Positions 43,422 through 51,056 of a stretch of DNA of 64,000 nt are shown piece by piece; the first letter of the stretch is position 1; the number at the start of each line of letters is the position of its first letter. The translations under genes were made by a program, and so were the position numbers. The notes under the pieces were generated by a model. It searched no databases. It had not been told where the DNA came from and saw nothing but the letters and a program-made list of their open reading frames with translations. The stretch is taken from positions 62,001 to 126,000 of the forward strand of contig NZ_FOOX01000002.1 in assembly GCF_900113335.1 (NCBI RefSeq), written 5' to 3'. The DNA is from Desulfotruncus arcticus DSM 17038. GTDB taxonomy: Bacteria > Bacillota > Desulfotomaculia > Desulfotomaculales > Desulfallaceae.

Positions 43422-44768
43422 ATGGATGCGGGTAATATTAGTATTATAATTTTTGCGATAGCAATTGTTTTTTATGTGGGGGAATTACTGCCAATACCAA
43501 TTATAGCAATGTTATCGGCTGCCGCCATGGTACTGTTCGGCGTTATTCCTGCAAATACTGCCTGGGCTGCTTTTTCCCAGGATTCGGTTCTGGTTATGGC
43601 AGGCATTATGGTGGTGGGATCGACACTGTTCTCGACAGGTGCAGCAGGTTCACTTGCAGATATGATTATCGAAATAGCAGGTGGAAAACCGAAGTTATCT
43701 ATTCTGCTTATGCTGGCCATTTCAGGAGTCATGTCATTTGTTTTAGGTAATACAGCATGTACTGTTATATTTTTACCCTTAATTTTAGGTGTTGTGATAA
43801 AAGCTAATGACAAATCAGTTTATGAACAAAAATATATGCAGATTTTAACAATTATAACCTCTGTAGGAGGATTAATGACACTTGTTGGTTCTCCTGTTAA
43901 CATATCTGCATCAGGAATGTTGGTGGCGGCAGGGTATGCCCCATTTACCTTTACACAGTTTGCAAAAATTGCATTACCGATGTTTATTGTTGTTTTAATT
44001 TATGCTTTTACTGTTGGTGACAAATTCGCAGATATGATATTTGGAAAAAACCCTGAGCACTGCGCTTTTGTTAAAGACTTTATTGCACAACGGGAAAAAT
44101 CAAATTTAAAAGCAAAAGATGATGCCGCAATTACAAATGGACCAGTTATTCTGAAAAAAGCAAAATACAAGAAAACTATAAGTACAGTTATCCTATTGGC
44201 TACAATAGGTGGCCTTATTACTCAACAATACCATGGAATCAGCTTAGGAACAGTTGCCATTCTCGGCGGCCTCGCGTGTGTGATTACAGGGTGCATTACT
44301 TTAGAAGAACTGTATCACAAAATTGACTGGGGAACCTTGCTTCTTCTAGGTGGAACCATTGGTAGTGCGGCCGGCCTTGCAAACAGCGGCGGAGGAAAAA
44401 TTATTGCTGAATTCTTTGTAGGATTGTTGGGTAGCGCCATTACTCCGATCTCAGTGTTTGTAGTGCTGTCTTTGATTTCATTTATTATCAGTCAGTTAAT
44501 GTCCAACACAGCTAGTGTAGGTGTTATGATTCCCATAGGCGTTTCCCTTGCAGCAGAACTGGGAATGAATCCGCTACCTGTAGCAATTGGAATTACTTTA
44601 TGTGCATCATGTTCTTTCATTACTCCAATGGCAAGTCCAACACAAGCTCTTGTGATTAATTGGGGCAGCTATAGATTCATGGATTATGTAAAATATTCCG
44701 GTCCTATTTCAGTCCTGCTTGTTTTAATGGTTTTAGTACTAGTTCCCATTTTATATCCTCTCATATAG
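43422..44768 (+). CDS. SLC13/CitMHS-type permease
   Basis: A 448-residue, roughly 11-helix carrier of the ion transporter superfamily (SLC13/ArsB/NhaD group). Two inverted re-entrant motifs: SFVLGNTACTVIFLPLILG with TLVGSPVNISASGML, and LMSNTASVGVMIPIGVSL with FITPMASPTQALVINWGSY. A large cytoplasmic loop lies near residues 205-250. It should import an organic anion with Na+ or H+. Its place in the operon suggests that the anion is the methylated substrate. ATG is preceded by AAGGGG. The next transporter starts 39 bases later. Confidence 0.83.
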   Translation: MDAGNISIIIFAIAIVFYVGELLPIPIIAMLSAAAMVLFGVIPANTAWAAFSQDSVLVMAGIMVVGSTLFSTGAAGSLADMIIEIAGGKPKLSILLMLAISGVMSFVLGNTACTVIFLPLILGVVIKANDKSVYEQKYMQILTIITSVGGLMTLVGSPVNISASGMLVAAGYAPFTFTQFAKIALPMFIVVLIYAFTVGDKFADMIFGKNPEHCAFVKDFIAQREKSNLKAKDDAAITNGPVILKKAKYKKTISTVILLATIGGLITQQYHGISLGTVAILGGLACVITGCITLEELYHKIDWGTLLLLGGTIGSAAGLANSGGGKIIAEFFVGLLGSAITPISVFVVLSLISFIISQLMSNTASVGVMIPIGVSLAAELGMNPLPVAIGITLCASCSFITPMASPTQALVINWGSYRFMDYVKYSGPISVLLVLMVLVLVPILYPLI

Positions 44769-44807
44769 TCCAGAATTATTGAATTTTTATTAGAGGGTGA
44801 TATCGTT

Positions 44808-46253
44808 ATGATTAAAACAGAAAAACAAACTGCCACAAATTCAGAAATCGGTAGGACTCAGTTGAAAAGAATTATCGGAGCAGCTTTAGGCATTATCGTG
44901 GGACTTTGGATTGCTCTGAGCTCACCGTTCCCGGGGCTCGAAGCCAATGCAATGCAGGTTCTGGGTATTACTACATTTGCGGTAATTTTCTGGGCCTTTG
45001 GGGTTATACCGGATATGATTACGGCACTACTAATGAATGTTCTGTTTGTGCTGATAGTAAAAATACCTTTTGCTACTGCTTTCGGAGGTTTTTCGAACAG
45101 CGCCCTCTGGCTGGTTTTGGCAGCAATGCTGTTCAGCGCTGCACTTAACAGTACAGGTTTGATACGTAGGTTCAGTCTGTGGATGCTGAAAGTCCTTCCA
45201 GGTACTTATTTTGGTCAATTGCTAGGGTTATATTTAACCGGATTTGTGGTTATCGGCCCTATGGTGCCAAGCGCAGTTGCCAAGGTTTCCATTCCTACTC
45301 CCTTTGCACTTGGAGTTGCCCGCTCCATGGGGCTGGAAGACGGCAGCCGCGGTGCGGCAGGTTTATCACTGGGTGTGTTTATAAGTTCAGCTGTGCTGGG
45401 CGGTATTGCTTTTATGACAGGCATGGCTCCCAATATTGCCTATATAGGTGCCTTGTCTGCTGATGTAAAACAGCAGATAACCTGGTCCGGTTGGCTTGCT
45501 GCCGGCCTTCCAATAGCCTTATTGATAGGCATCGTTATGTTTCTTATCCTCTGGCTGTATTTCGGAAAGGGCGTAAAAGCTGTCAGTAAAGAGCAGGTGT
45601 ATTCTCAGCTGGCAGAATTAGGGCCGATGACAACAAAAGAAAAAGTTAGCGGAGTAATTATACTGGCTACATTCATTTTATGGATTATGGGATCCTACAT
45701 CGGTGTTGGTGCAACAGAAGCGGCACTAGTTGCTATGGCTGCCTTATTCCTTGCCAACATAGTAAGCAATAAGGATCTTGCAGGTGTAAGCTGGAGTGTA
45801 TGGATATACTTAGGTTTAATTTTGAATATCGGCGCTGACATGACCCAGGTAGGAGTTGATAAATGGTTGAATACCATTCTTGGACCACTCCTTGTACCGC
45901 TCATCAATAACACCCTCGTATTTGTTATGGCTTTGACATTGGTAATTACTGTGATAAGGCTTATCATACCATCCCAGGTAACTTCAGGTGTTTTAATATT
46001 GGTTGTACTTGCACCGATACTTGCGAATATAGGCTTTAACCCCTTCATAGTAGTTATTATCATGGCTGCGGTAAGTAATCATTGGCTGATGCCATACCTG
46101 AATGTGCCATATTTAGCTCAGTACAGCATGCTGGACGGAAAAGGGCATACCCATGTACAGGCAAGGATATTAAGTGTTATTTATTTGGGCTTATGTTTGA
46201 TAGGTATTATTATGAGTTTACCTCTTTGGAAAATGTTGGGTTTATTGAACTAG
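44808..46253 (+). CDS. DASS family anion:Na+ symporter
   Basis: A 481-residue transporter with the DASS layout: GIIVGLWIALSSPFPGLE at the first helix, GGFSNSALWLVLAAMLFSAA, then PMVPSAVAKVSIPTPFALG, and TGMAPNIAYIGALSADV. In the second half RLIIPSQVTSGVLILVVLAP replaces the common SNT form. It is distinct in sequence from the permease just upstream, so this operon has two different anion carriers, perhaps uptake of the methylated acid and export (or exchange) of the demethylated one. ATG follows GAGGGTG. Confidence 0.85.
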   Translation: MIKTEKQTATNSEIGRTQLKRIIGAALGIIVGLWIALSSPFPGLEANAMQVLGITTFAVIFWAFGVIPDMITALLMNVLFVLIVKIPFATAFGGFSNSALWLVLAAMLFSAALNSTGLIRRFSLWMLKVLPGTYFGQLLGLYLTGFVVIGPMVPSAVAKVSIPTPFALGVARSMGLEDGSRGAAGLSLGVFISSAVLGGIAFMTGMAPNIAYIGALSADVKQQITWSGWLAAGLPIALLIGIVMFLILWLYFGKGVKAVSKEQVYSQLAELGPMTTKEKVSGVIILATFILWIMGSYIGVGATEAALVAMAALFLANIVSNKDLAGVSWSVWIYLGLILNIGADMTQVGVDKWLNTILGPLLVPLINNTLVFVMALTLVITVIRLIIPSQVTSGVLILVVLAPILANIGFNPFIVVIIMAAVSNHWLMPYLNVPYLAQYSMLDGKGHTHVQARILSVIYLGLCLIGIIMSLPLWKMLGLLN

Positions 46254-46325
46254 CTGTCTGTCTCTGTAACCGGGGTTAAATACAATGGATATTTAAACCT
46301 TGAAGTCTAAGGAGGTATCTTTAAA

Positions 46326-47141
46326 ATGATTATTATTGGAGAGAAAATCAATGGCACGATTCCAGGGGTAAAAAAAGCTATCGAAAATAGAGATGAACAG
46401 TTTATTCGCGACTTGGCTGTCAAGCAGGTTGAGGCAGGCGCTCACTATATAGATGTATGTGCCAGCACAGCGCCGGAGTTTGAAGTTCAAACTTTAAAAT
46501 GGCTGATGGAAATTGTACAGGATGCCATTGATACACCGCTGTGTATTGACAGCCCCAACCCCAGGGCAATAGAGCAGGTTTTTAAGTACGCTAAAGAACC
46601 CGGTATTATTAATTCGGTATCTGAAGAAGGCGGCAAATGCGAAGTAGTTTACCCCATGATTCAGAGCACCCGGTGGCAGGTGATCGCCTTGACCTGTGAC
46701 CAAAAAGGGATTCCTTCCGATGTGCAAGCCAGAGTTGAGATAACTAAAACAATGGTGCAAAAGGCCCAACAGTATGACATCACTCCCGACCGAATCCATA
46801 TCGACCCGCTGGTAATGGCTATATCAGCTGATAACCAGTCCCTTTTAAACTTTATCGAGACATTAAAAGCGGTCAAAGAACTCTATCCTACCATTAAAGT
46901 GACCTCAGGTTTAAGCAATATCTCTTTTGGTATGCCTCTAAGAAAAATTATTAACCAGCATTTTTTGACTATTGCCACCTATGCGGGTATGGATTCGGCT
47001 ATCCTGGACCCCTGTAACAGGGATATTTTAACCACTCTTTTAGCCGCTGAGGCATTACTGGGCCGTGATCGATACTGCCGGAACTTCTCCAATGCCTACA
47101 GAAAGAATAAAATCGGCCCGGACAGAGGCAGTCATAACTAA
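46326..47141 (+). CDS. Methyltetrahydrofolate:corrinoid methyltransferase (MT2, MtvA/MtgA-like)
   Basis: A 271-residue pterin-binding TIM barrel (AcsE/MtgA/MtvA family). It transfers the methyl group between methylcob(III)amide on the corrinoid protein and tetrahydrofolate, feeding the Wood-Ljungdahl pathway. Family pieces are IIIGEKINGTIPGVKKAIE (start), AGAHYIDVCASTAP (about 38), CIDSPNPRAIEQVF (about 73), INSVSEEGGKCE, HIDPLVMAISADN (about 160) and TSGLSNISFGMP (about 199). AAGGAGGT precedes ATG. The C-terminal tail after NAYRKNK differs from the family ending, perhaps changed by a small frameshift. Confidence 0.9.
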   Translation: MIIIGEKINGTIPGVKKAIENRDEQFIRDLAVKQVEAGAHYIDVCASTAPEFEVQTLKWLMEIVQDAIDTPLCIDSPNPRAIEQVFKYAKEPGIINSVSEEGGKCEVVYPMIQSTRWQVIALTCDQKGIPSDVQARVEITKTMVQKAQQYDITPDRIHIDPLVMAISADNQSLLNFIETLKAVKELYPTIKVTSGLSNISFGMPLRKIINQHFLTIATYAGMDSAILDPCNRDILTTLLAAEALLGRDRYCRNFSNAYRKNKIGPDRGSHN

Positions 47142-47443
47142 ACCAATTGATTTGGGACAAGCTTTTGTCGGAAGGTTAGCGGAGTCACCGGTTGTCATCG
47201 TCGCGATGAGCGATAGCGCGTGGTGATCTCTCAGGATAAAGCGGGGGTAACAACCGGAGATTACTACACTAACGCTTGCCATGACAATTATTAGGAGTTT
47301 TCAAAATTGCTCGTTTTACGAGGGGGATAATAAGGGCAACCATGCTAGCGGCAGCGGGATAATCAAGCAGCCAATAAACCTTTTGGAAGTAAGAGAACAG
47401 TCCCCGTGATTCTCGGACAAAAATTAAAAGGAGGACACACTTT
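47142..47443 (+). other. 302-base gap between MT2 and corrinoid protein with pairing potential
   Basis: No family-supported gene. The sequence can form helix A, CCGGTTGT (47188-47195) with ACAACCGG (47250-47257), a hairpin CATCG-TCG-CGATG (47196-47208) inside it, and helix B, GTGATCTC (47223-47230) with GAGATTAC (47257-47264), giving a pseudoknot; GTTAG/CTAAC could close the whole. It does not match a riboswitch class I know. It may be a structured leader or chance. A strong AAAGGAGG lies before the corrinoid gene. Confidence 0.3.
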
Positions 47444-48082
47444 ATGTTGGACATGCAAGCGTTGACAAAGGCAGTAGGAGATCTGGACGAGCCCAAGGTA
47501 TTAGACATGTTAAAAGAGTTTGTCGCCACTAATCCCGGCAGTGAAGAAACCGAGGTGGTGGTAGGCGCCTGTCAAAAAGGTATGGCTATTGTGGGCGACT
47601 TGTTTGACGCCAAAGAATATTTTGTGGGTGATTTAATATTTGCCGGGGAATTGTTAAACTCGGCTCTCGAAATTCTAAAGCCGGTCATTGGTGGAGAAAA
47701 CAACGGCAAAGCAGGCAAAATTGTTCTGGCTACAGTAGAGGGCGATTTGCATGATATTGGTAAAAATATTTTCAAGAGCATGTCGGATGCAGCCGGTTTT
47801 GAAGTTTATGACCTGGGCATTGATGTGCCGGCCAGTACATTTGTAGAAAAGGTTAAAGAAATTAAGCCGGAAATACTGGGTATGAGCGGTGTGCTAACAC
47901 TGGCCCTGGATTCCATGAAAAAAACGGTGGACGCACTTAAAGAAGCGGGACTTCGGGATCAAGTAAAAGTAATTATAGGCGGCAATCCTGTTACTGAAGA
48001 AGCGTGCAAAATAATTGGAGCAGACGCCTTTACTACAAATGCTGCCGAAGGCGTTAAAGTTTGTCAGGAGTGGGTGAAGTAG
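47444..48082 (+). CDS. Corrinoid (B12-binding) methyl-carrier protein, MtvC/MtbC-like
   Basis: A 212-residue shuttle protein. The N-terminal helical cap (about 1-85) with FVGDLIFAGELLNSALEILK is followed by the B12-binding domain with D101-x-H103-x-x-G in EGDLHDIGKNIF, in which the histidine coordinates cobalt; SGVLTLALDSMKKTV and IIGGNPVTEEACK complete the site. It carries the methyl group between the UroD-like MT1 and the MT2. AAAGGAGG lies before ATG. The reductive activator (RamA-like Fe-S protein) needed to recover oxidised cobalt is not in the window. Confidence 0.93.
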   Translation: MLDMQALTKAVGDLDEPKVLDMLKEFVATNPGSEETEVVVGACQKGMAIVGDLFDAKEYFVGDLIFAGELLNSALEILKPVIGGENNGKAGKIVLATVEGDLHDIGKNIFKSMSDAAGFEVYDLGIDVPASTFVEKVKEIKPEILGMSGVLTLALDSMKKTVDALKEAGLRDQVKVIIGGNPVTEEACKIIGADAFTTNAAEGVKVCQEWVK

Positions 48083-48382
48083 CCTAACCAGTAATATTAA
48101 TAAATAATCTAATAAAAAGTCAAAGGGGCTGTGGCTTGTAGTGCGCTTTGACGCAATGCCATAACCATGCTTCTTAAAATTTAGTTGACCCGACCCCTTG
48201 GGGCCGGGTTTATATTATGGTTAGGAAGGGGGGAGATCGTTTGCGGGGGTATGATTTTTTGACTATTTGGAAATAACACCCAAATGCATGGAACAAATAT
48301 ATAATTGCTATCGTCTGCGTTAATAAAGCGGAATGGACGAAACCTAAAACAGCAAATAGTTGTCAAGAAAGAAGATGAAAAA
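48083..48382 (+). other. Region between the corrinoid gene and the lipoprotein
   Basis: It holds GTCAAAG...CTTTGAC (about 48120-48153) around a smaller GGCTGTGGC loop, and a second hairpin ACCCGACCCC/GGGGCCGGGT at 48188-48209 with a short TTTAT tail; the latter probably ends the methyl-transfer operon. A strong GGAAGGGGGGAG precedes an 11-codon frame starting TTG 48241 (product RGYDFLTIWK), possibly a leader or a broken start. Confidence 0.4.
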
Positions 48383-49738
48383 GTGAAGCCGGCTAAAGCA
48401 ATAAAAACTCCAGCTGTCTTTTTGCTAATGTTCATGGTACTAATGCTGTTGCTAATCCAGACGGGCTGCGGCAGTAATTCAAAAAATAACGGGGCAACTC
48501 CAACTCCTCCCACCCAACCCAAAAGCTCCGAAGCCGGCTTGCCGCAAGCCGACCCGGGGGCATTCAAAGGACAGGGACTGCTGGCATTTGTCTGGGACAA
48601 CTTGCTCTACGTTCTTGACGGGGATAGCGGCGACCTCACCAAGCTGAGTGACGCCGGTCGGGCCGGAGAGCCAATGTGGTCCCCGGACGGGCAATGGCTG
48701 GCATATATTGGGTACAGCGACGCTCAGATGGACGACGGTAAACTCTTCATCGTCAAGCCGGACGGAAGCCGGTCATACGAGGTAAATGGTCTGCCACTGC
48801 CGGTTAATTCGAATGAAATTTCCTGGCTGCCCGCTTCCGACGTTCTTGTTGTCGCCTTTAACGGGCAAGGGTTATATATGGTCCGCCCCGGTGATACTCC
48901 CGATAAAGTTAACGATAACCCGGGTGTCTTGTCACCCGACGGCAAAACCATAGCCTTTGTAAAAACATTACCCTATGATGAAAAGCATCCTGAAAATCGC
49001 AGCGATGCCTTATATGTTGTTCCGGTAGCCGGGAAAGAGCCTGTTCAGCTGTATGTGGCCAGGGAAAACGGTATCTGCAGCACTGGTTGGTGGCCTGATA
49101 GTAAAGGGTTGCTTTTCCGGATTGACCCCATGCATTCGGCCTCCATCATGGCCGATGGCGTGGGACTTTACAGTTTACCGCTGACAGGTGGAGAACCACA
49201 GCTGCTTACCACTTCTTTAAATCATCCTGAATGGCTTTCCTGGTCGCCGGATGGAAGCAAACTGCTTGCTGTAAAAGGTACCGGGCGGGAGATTTGGCTG
49301 AATAAATCACTTGCGGTATGCGATGTTAAAACAGGGGAAAGTATTGATTTACCCCAGAGTCCCGGCACAGTCTCCCTTGATCCGGACTGGTCCCCCGACG
49401 GAAAATACATTACGTATGTGCAAGCTGCTGAGCCGAAGGAGGATATATCAAGCGCCGCGGGAGTTGCTTCATGGGAACGCACACGAGCCCTTTGGGTGGC
49501 GGATGCCGATGGTAAAAACGCCCGTCAGATAAAGGAGGCCGGAACAGGTATTAAACGCCCGCTTTGGTCCCGGGATGGTGCTCATATTGTATATCTGAAG
49601 GATAATTCCGTCTGGCTGGTCGATCTCAGTGGTGGAAGCCCGGTTAAAATCATAGGAACTTTTCCTGATGCCACCGACTCTTTTGGCTACTATGGCTACG
49701 TTTCCTGGTCTAATATTTTAGCCTTGTATAGAAAGTGA
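48383..49738 (+). CDS. Beta-propeller (PD40/TolB-like) lipoprotein
   Basis: An exported lipoprotein of about 450 residues. I prefer GTG 48383 as start (KPAKAIKTPAVF then a hydrophobic core and lipobox LIQTGC); the frame is open to 48305, but without a ribosome site. After a proline/threonine linker come six or seven PD40-type blades with the repeated core W-SPDG: MWSPDGQWLAYIG, LSPDGKTIAFV, WWPDSKGLLFRI, LSWSPDGSKLLAV, DWSPDGKYITYV and WSRDGAHIVYL. Such propellers bind proteins or polymers at the cell surface. The exact role is unknown. Pieces of this gene occur at 35.3 and 50.9 kb. Confidence 0.82.
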   Translation: MKPAKAIKTPAVFLLMFMVLMLLLIQTGCGSNSKNNGATPTPPTQPKSSEAGLPQADPGAFKGQGLLAFVWDNLLYVLDGDSGDLTKLSDAGRAGEPMWSPDGQWLAYIGYSDAQMDDGKLFIVKPDGSRSYEVNGLPLPVNSNEISWLPASDVLVVAFNGQGLYMVRPGDTPDKVNDNPGVLSPDGKTIAFVKTLPYDEKHPENRSDALYVVPVAGKEPVQLYVARENGICSTGWWPDSKGLLFRIDPMHSASIMADGVGLYSLPLTGGEPQLLTTSLNHPEWLSWSPDGSKLLAVKGTGREIWLNKSLAVCDVKTGESIDLPQSPGTVSLDPDWSPDGKYITYVQAAEPKEDISSAAGVASWERTRALWVADADGKNARQIKEAGTGIKRPLWSRDGAHIVYLKDNSVWLVDLSGGSPVKIIGTFPDATDSFGYYGYVSWSNILALYRK

Positions 49739-49867
49739 TCAACGCATTTCCTTACGAAGCTATAGGTATTGAACATTAATTACGGAGAATTGGGGCACTT
49801 CAATAGTTGTATCCGATTATCCTGAAGTGAAAATTAGATTAAAATAAAGTTTCACGAATGCAGAATA

Positions 49868-49903
49868 GGGTCTACCATGATAATTGTAAGCCATGGTAGA
49901 CCC
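49868..49903. repeat. Perfect 12-base inverted repeat
   Basis: GGGTCTACCATG and CATGGTAGACCC with a 12-base loop, about 50 bases before the EFR1 gene. There is no T-run, so it is more likely an mRNA leader structure or a small remnant than a terminator. Confidence 0.5.
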
Positions 49904-49951
49904 CTAAGCTCTCCGCAAGTTGAAATTTGTCGAAATAGGGAATGGTGTTTA

Positions 49952-50842
49952 ATGAGAGTTCTTATTCTTTATTTTAGTGGAACAGGTAATACTGATTATG
50001 TCGCAAAATATTTGCAGAGGAAGTTAGCAATTCTTTCAGTTGATTCAGACTTAGGCTCAATTGAAAATATATTACCAGAGGAGAGTACTGAATTTGACTT
50101 GCTTATAATTGGGTTCCCGATCTATGCAGGGGCGCCTCCAGTATTTTTTCAACAATATCTTAATTTGTTGCCCAATGTGAATCAAAAAGGGATATTTGTA
50201 TTTTGTACAAGAGCTATGTTTGCGGGACATGCAATTAACGATGTTTATGAACAGTTAGGCCGTAAAGGCTATATCCCTTTAGACTATAAAATCATAGGAA
50301 TGCCTGGGTCAGATGGGCTTCCATTCGTGAGTGAAAGCTCAAAATATGTACAAAAAGCATTAAACAAAGATTATAGCGATATAAAGGAAATCAATGAATT
50401 TGCTGAAAGAATAGCTTATGTGATTGGTGAGATAAACCGGGGTAAAACTGTTGCTGCTATGAGGAGACGGGCACCCAGAGGAATTCCGCTGCTGAATACA
50501 ATATTTCAATTACTTTGGGACTTTGGATATAAATTTGCTGAAAAGAAAATTAAAACCGGGTTTTGGGCAGATGAAAAGTGCGTTCAGTGTGGGCTTTGTG
50601 TTAGACAGTGTCCATCAAAAAACATATCCTTAATAAATGGTTCTGTTACCTTTAATACACGTTGTTATATGTGCATGAGATGCATTAACCAATGTCCAGA
50701 AGAAGCGATACAAATAGGGAAAGGTACGGTAAATAAGTTTCGATGGAAAGGACCAACTGGATATTTCAGGCCTGAAAGTAAAGAATTCTTTGAAAAAAAA
50801 TATCCGGAAGACAATCGTCCTAGAAAAGCTGGGCGTGTTTGA
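49952..50842 (+). CDS. EFR1-type flavodoxin-ferredoxin protein
   Basis: A 296-residue electron-transfer protein. The N-terminal flavodoxin domain carries the FMN loop YFSGTGNTDYVAKYL (about 7-21) and GFPIYAGAPPVFF. After a linker two 4Fe-4S clusters follow: CVQCGLCVRQCP and CYMCMRCINQCP, both with the complete CxxCxxCxxxCP spacing (about 209-250). The start ATG 49952 has AGGGAATGG nearby; the frame is open to 49877 through the inverted repeat. It probably passes electrons between ferredoxin-level donors. The partner is unknown. Confidence 0.87.
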   Translation: MRVLILYFSGTGNTDYVAKYLQRKLAILSVDSDLGSIENILPEESTEFDLLIIGFPIYAGAPPVFFQQYLNLLPNVNQKGIFVFCTRAMFAGHAINDVYEQLGRKGYIPLDYKIIGMPGSDGLPFVSESSKYVQKALNKDYSDIKEINEFAERIAYVIGEINRGKTVAAMRRRAPRGIPLLNTIFQLLWDFGYKFAEKKIKTGFWADEKCVQCGLCVRQCPSKNISLINGSVTFNTRCYMCMRCINQCPEEAIQIGKGTVNKFRWKGPTGYFRPESKEFFEKKYPEDNRPRKAGRV

Positions 50843-50898
50843 GTGCGTGGTGAGTTAAGGATGACCGGGGCACGCAAAGCCTTATTTGCTGCCCATGC

Positions 50899-50982
50899 CG
50901 TTGCCCTTAGCGGGCAAGGGTTATATATGGTCAGGCCCGGCACAGTCTCCCTTGATCCGGACTGGCCACCAGACGGAAAATA
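50899..50982 (+). pseudogene. Two joined fragments of the beta-propeller gene
   Basis: 50899-50940 matches 48850-48891 (GGGCAAGGGTTATATATGG), and 50935-50982 matches 49361-49407 (CACAGTCTCCCTTGATCCGG) of the lipoprotein gene. They are joined at a shared CCCGG, with some 470 bases of the parent missing between. No reading frame remains. Confidence 0.85.
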
Positions 50983-51012
50983 GAGTATGTATAGTAAGAC
51001 CTTATTAGGAAA

Positions 51013-51042
51013 GAAAGCCAACCGGAAACCCGGCTGGCTTTC
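51013..51042 (-). terminator. Flagellin terminator
   Basis: GAAAGCCAACCGG and CCGGCTGGCTTTC (one mismatch), loop of four, with a T-containing tail on the minus strand, 15 bases after the flagellin stop. Confidence 0.8.
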
Positions 51043-51056
51043 GAATTGTTAAATGA

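Noticed and set aside
47161..47280. Cobalamin, glycine or SAM riboswitch before the corrinoid gene
   Set aside because: The string CTCTCAGGATAAAG recalls the glycine aptamer, but the rest of the conserved core of any of these classes is absent.
47055..47282. 75-codon minus-strand ORF and a 45-codon plus-strand ORF (47092-47226) at the end of MT2
   Set aside because: Neither has a ribosome site or family match; both overlap the MT2 end or the possible RNA structure.
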